IMG/VR virus record: IMGVR_UViG_3300020172_001197
Span: 1 to 31,933 of that record
DNA from: a virus
Length of the DNA stretch: 31,933 nt
Direction: 5' to 3' (one strand)
The translations under genes were made by a program, and so were the position numbers. The notes below the pieces were generated by a model. That model saw only the letters and a list, made by a program, of their open reading frames with translations, ran no database searches and was not told the DNA's origin. Below are positions 29,149-31,933 of this stretch, piece by piece. The number at the start of each line of letters is the position of its first letter. Position 1 is the first letter of the stretch.

Positions 29149-30382
29149 TTGCTTCTGTGTCCTCATCTATCTCGGTAAAGTCCATGTGTTCCCAGTCCCA
29201 TTTGATTCGCACTTCACCTTTAGGAGCAGAGCGAGCCAAAATAACTCGGATGATTGATTGGTTATCTATGTCAGGGTCAGACTCAACACCTAGTACAAGA
29301 TCGGAGTCTTGTACGAAAGAGGATGAGTACCCAATTGAATCAGATGTTACCTGACGTGATTTCTTATTCCCCAACTTCCATGCAAGAACTTGTGTCGTGC
29401 ATATGATTGGTATTTGGAATCTCTGCGCCATTCTCTTCAGTGAACGTGTGATGTTGGTAAGCGCTTGGGGGCTTCCCTTTGGCTCGCCGTTCTCATCGTC
29501 CATGAGGTAAACACCGTCAACAATTAGAAGCCCCGGGCGGTGTTGCTGTACCTTGCCAGCAAGCGCACTTACAGTTGTTAGAGACGAAGTATCTTCCGTC
29601 ATATAAAACTCGTGCATGTTGCGACGAGACTTCAAGGCTTTCTCTACACGGAGCATCTCTGCTGATGACAAGTTTCCGTGCATGATGTTCTTATGCGCTA
29701 CACCTGAGATAAGTGAGTCGTAACGAGCGGCTTGCTCATCAATGCTCATTTCAAATGAAACGTATAGCGGGCTGATGCCGTGGTTGTGAGCAGCGTTAGC
29801 CATGATAAGCGTAATCATTGACTTACCTTTTTTGGCTTCACCAACGAAGGTAACCAACTGTTGTGGACGTAGCCCAGCAGTGATCCTGTCCAATCCGTAG
29901 AAGCCTGTTGGCATTCCACGAAGAGCGTTAGGTGTGTTACGCATCTCTTCATAGTTGGCAAGACGTGCTTCCCATGAAGTGATTAGGTCAACGTCACGCA
30001 ACCGAGCAACTGCTACCGATGCTTTCTGTAGACCGGCGCTAAGAAGTTTGTAAGCCTCGTCAACGTCGTTCTTTTTAAGGACGGTAACTGCTTCAGTCAT
30101 CGCCTCTTGGATGTGCTGTTGCTTGTACTCTTTGTAGAGTTCGTCAATGAGTGCGGGGAACGGTTCGTTCTCCGTGTTGATTAACTTGGTGTCGCCGTAC
30201 TCTTGTTTAAACGCACGAGCAGTAGGAACCGTTTGGTATTCGTTCCAGTAGTTGATGACCCATAGCCAAATGTCTGACCACTCGCCATTGAAGTGATCGG
30301 GACGTATGCCTGCGTTGAGTATCTCAGACATGTCCCCAGTCTGAATAACCTTGCTAACAAGGAGATGTTCTGTAGAAGCCAT
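29114..30382 (-). CDS. DnaB-like replicative helicase
   Basis: The 422-aa product has Walker A GEAKKGKS (181-188), a SFEMSIDEQAARYDSLISG segment, Walker B-type LLIVDGVYLMDDE, and a CTTQVLAWK motif, typical of the RecA-like DnaB C-terminal domain, after a short N-terminal helical domain. It should unwind the fork and load primase. The ATG at 30382 overlaps the preceding TAA (TAATG). The primase start is overlapped by its C-terminus. Confidence 0.93.
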   Translation of the reverse strand: MASTEHLLVSKVIQTGDMSEILNAGIRPDHFNGEWSDIWLWVINYWNEYQTVPTARAFKQEYGDTKLINTENEPFPALIDELYKEYKQQHIQEAMTEAVTVLKKNDVDEAYKLLSAGLQKASVAVARLRDVDLITSWEARLANYEEMRNTPNALRGMPTGFYGLDRITAGLRPQQLVTFVGEAKKGKSMITLIMANAAHNHGISPLYVSFEMSIDEQAARYDSLISGVAHKNIMHGNLSSAEMLRVEKALKSRRNMHEFYMTEDTSSLTTVSALAGKVQQHRPGLLIVDGVYLMDDENGEPKGSPQALTNITRSLKRMAQRFQIPIICTTQVLAWKLGNKKSRQVTSDSIGYSSSFVQDSDLVLGVESDPDIDNQSIIRVILARSAPKGEVRIKWDWEHMDFTEIDEDTEANDDSGSDNWYY

Positions 30383-30816
30383 TAGAGGGTCCATCCACGG
30401 TCGCTAGGAACTACTCGTGCTCGTAAACCAATGATCTGAGCAAGTTCATCCGTAGGTACAAGGATAGTGCGAATAGAACGGTTAAAGCGCAAATCATATT
30501 CAAGAAAAGTTGCGTCTTCATAATAACTAACTGGAACGGAGATACCTTTGCGAGATAACCAGCGTTCAATTGGTGCAACAGCATCCTCTCCTAGAAAAGT
30601 GTAAACATCGCAACCGATGCCTAAACGACTAGTTGTGTCAATCATTGATTTAAGAGGAAGTTCATTTGCTTTCCATCGGGGAAGGTCCTTCTCCCATTTT
30701 GGAGAAGATGTTGTAAAGATTTGACGAAGACTACGGTCAGGCGGAGTAGCAAGCACGCCTTCAAACACAATTCCGTATCCACGGGTGTCATACGACATCA
30801 AGTCATTGCCCTGCAT
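30382..30816 (-). CDS. Hypothetical replication-module protein, 144 aa
   Basis: The ATG at 30816 has GGAGG five bases upstream and overlaps the DnaC-like gene by 14 bases. The product is mostly strands with a GCDVYTFLGEDAVAPIERWL segment that could be a small alpha/beta fold related to HAD or ribonuclease-like proteins, but no motif is certain. Position between the helicase and its loader suggests a replication role. Function unknown. Confidence 0.72.
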   Translation of the reverse strand: MQGNDLMSYDTRGYGIVFEGVLATPPDRSLRQIFTTSSPKWEKDLPRWKANELPLKSMIDTTSRLGIGCDVYTFLGEDAVAPIERWLSRKGISVPVSYYEDATFLEYDLRFNRSIRTILVPTDELAQIIGLRARVVPSDRGWTL

Positions 30817-31444
30817 CTAGTCCTCCAATCCGATAGTCAATCCCAGCGGTACGCAATGGGTAAGTAGACTGACGGAGGATAGAGGCAATGCGCTGAGTAA
30901 ACAACCCTCCAATTTTATCAATACGTTCTGACGACGTAAAGATCGTAGGAAGTTGTGTGTCGTAACGTGACTGTATGAGGTCGGCGGTCATCTTGATCAT
31001 GTAGTCCGTCACACGGTCTGCATTGAAGTTGTCAATCACAACAACGTCGTAGGTGCGCCGTGTGTACTTAAGCAAGTTTTCTTCGCCGTACATCTCAGGC
31101 AGTTCACCGTCACGGGAATCGTAAACCATCTCACAAAACATGTCGTACGTTAAGAACAGCCCGCTCAACTCATGTTGCTTAATAACTTCTTTAAGAGTTG
31201 CAACAGCAAGATGTGTTTTACCTGTGCCGACGTCTCCGGAAATGTAAAGACCCATGCCTTCTTCCATGTTCTGAGGCATGTTGCCCACCCACTTGTGGAG
31301 TGCTTTAACAAGTGGCTGTGTGGTGGTTGTTGTTTCAAAATTATCAAAAGAACATGAGCGATACCGTGGTGGTACCCGCAAGTTCTTTAGGCGCTCATCT
31401 AGGGGCCTATTACGCCAATACTTGGCGCTCTTCCATTCACTCAT
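30803..31444 (-). CDS. DnaC/IstB-like helicase loader
   Basis: The 213-aa product is a P-loop AAA+ ATPase with Walker A GDVGTGKT (70-77), Walker B-type VVVIDN (134-139) and a FTSSERIDKIGG segment with sensor residues, matching the DnaC-type loaders. It should place the DnaB helicase on DNA. The start has AGGAG six bases upstream. The neighbour order loader-unknown-DnaB-primase is a typical phage replication order. Confidence 0.9.
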   Translation of the reverse strand: MSEWKSAKYWRNRPLDERLKNLRVPPRYRSCSFDNFETTTTTQPLVKALHKWVGNMPQNMEEGMGLYISGDVGTGKTHLAVATLKEVIKQHELSGLFLTYDMFCEMVYDSRDGELPEMYGEENLLKYTRRTYDVVVIDNFNADRVTDYMIKMTADLIQSRYDTQLPTIFTSSERIDKIGGLFTQRIASILRQSTYPLRTAGIDYRIGGLDAGQ

Positions 31445-31479
31445 GTGTGTCTCCTGCGTTTGCGGAAAAAGAAGTGTCA

Positions 31480-31893
31480 CTAAAGGAGACGGTCATCAAC
31501 TTCAACTTCGTTATTTCCTTCTGTGGTTGTTGCTCGTTGTACTAAGTCAGCGTACTTGTCAATATCCGAAATAAACGCTCGCCATGGTGCGATGTGTGAT
31601 GGGAGTGGTCTACGGGTAATGCTTTGTACGAAGAGGTCAATCATGCCACGTATCTGTGCGCTTGTAAAGTCTTTGTCGTGGAGTATTTTAAAGTACTTCA
31701 ACATCACGGGACCATTTACGTTTGCGCCAATCCTTTTCATGTCTACGGGTATATTTTGATTAAAATATAAGACGAGACCTGTACGGGAATCGGGATCGTG
31801 CTGGCGTTTCTTTTTCGGGGAGTCTTTAGTCGGTTTTGGGTTCTCGGGGTCATCCCCAATTGCTGTCCCCCAGTCATCGGAAAACCTATTCAT
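31480..31893 (-). CDS. Hypothetical replication-associated protein, 137 aa
   Basis: The product has a basic, Pro-rich N-terminus (DDPENPKPTKDSPKKKRQHD) and a helical body (MLKYFKILHDKDFTSAQIRG then MIDLFVQSITRRPLP). Its position directly upstream of the helicase loader suggests a replication initiation role like phage lambda O-type proteins, but that is only positional. The start at 31893 overlaps the end of a further gene running off the window. Confidence 0.68.
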   Translation of the reverse strand: MNRFSDDWGTAIGDDPENPKPTKDSPKKKRQHDPDSRTGLVLYFNQNIPVDMKRIGANVNGPVMLKYFKILHDKDFTSAQIRGMIDLFVQSITRRPLPSHIAPWRAFISDIDKYADLVQRATTTEGNNEVEVDDRLL

Positions 31894-31933
31894 CTAGGAG
31901 TCGCCCATCCACAAAAACCCCGTCTTTCAGAAA
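31886..31933 (-). CDS. C-terminal fragment of a gene running off the window
   Basis: On the minus strand an open frame enters from the right edge, encodes FLKDGVFVDGRLLDE and ends in TAG at 31888-31886. It overlaps the start of the gene at 31893 by eight bases. Only 15 residues are visible, so no function can be inferred; the overlap style matches the rest of this module. Confidence 0.45.
   Translation of the reverse strand, partial: FLKDGVFVDGRLLDE

Overview
The window looks like part of a tailed double-stranded DNA phage genome (or a close phage-derived element) whose host is an actinobacterium. The host call rests on two WhiB-type Fe-S regulator genes (7232-7579 and 9840-10250), GTG/TTG starts, and a likely leaderless promoter. 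The phage call rests on tightly packed genes with ATGA or TAATG junctions, a complete phage-style replication set, and a run of small low-complexity proteins. No integrase, capsid, portal or terminase gene is recognisable, so lifestyle and morphology are open. No tRNA, rRNA, CRISPR array or insertion sequence was seen. No gene-free stretch exceeds 300 bases.

Layout. Bases 1-7579 are transcribed rightward. They hold a 58-aa and an 87-aa protein, an SNF2/DEAH helicase, a DUF6011-type zinc protein and an unknown 182-aa protein, then a nine-gene run of overlapping small acidic proteins (three are tandem paralogues), a two-helix membrane protein, a DUF932 protein and WhiB no. 1. Everything from 7566 to the right end is transcribed leftward, so the two arms converge at 7566-7579. 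From right to left the minus strand encodes a replication module at 31933-20890 (DnaC-like loader, DnaB helicase, primase, second SNF2 helicase, ssDNA-binding protein, family A DNA polymerase, RecA, small nuclease). It continues with a Cas4/RecB-like nuclease, a Holliday-resolvase-like nuclease, a SpoVS homologue, a block of small low-complexity proteins sharing an HPNRR tag (14291-17581), Cys-rich conserved proteins, a HAD phosphatase, a DUF6378 protein, WhiB no. 2, a secreted lysozyme-like protein, an HTH regulator and a glycosyltransferase.

Most interesting signal. In the rightward arm, five genes (starts at 26, 597, 2282, 3125 and 3783) carry the Shine-Dalgarno sequence inside a small hairpin, GACCT-GAGG-AGGTC. 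In one copy the stem changes by compensation to GCCT-GAGG-AGGC. In the four complete copies this hairpin ends a 110-170 nt gap that also holds a first hairpin, a long 16-21 bp second hairpin and a short third hairpin (GGGC/GCCC, or GTGC/GCAC in one copy). Stems are conserved while sequence varies, which points to a structured RNA element shared by several transcripts, perhaps a translational regulon. It recalls in layout, but not in sequence, the start-associated sequences of cluster K mycobacteriophages.

Secondary signals are two leftward promoters that share a CTAC-N6-GTAG palindrome next to the -10, one of them giving a leaderless HTH gene; a rightward terminator embedded in the convergent glycosyltransferase gene; a ~143-nt out-of-frame overlap in the nuclease region; a phage SpoVS gene; and a perfect hairpin at the 5' end of the polymerase gene.
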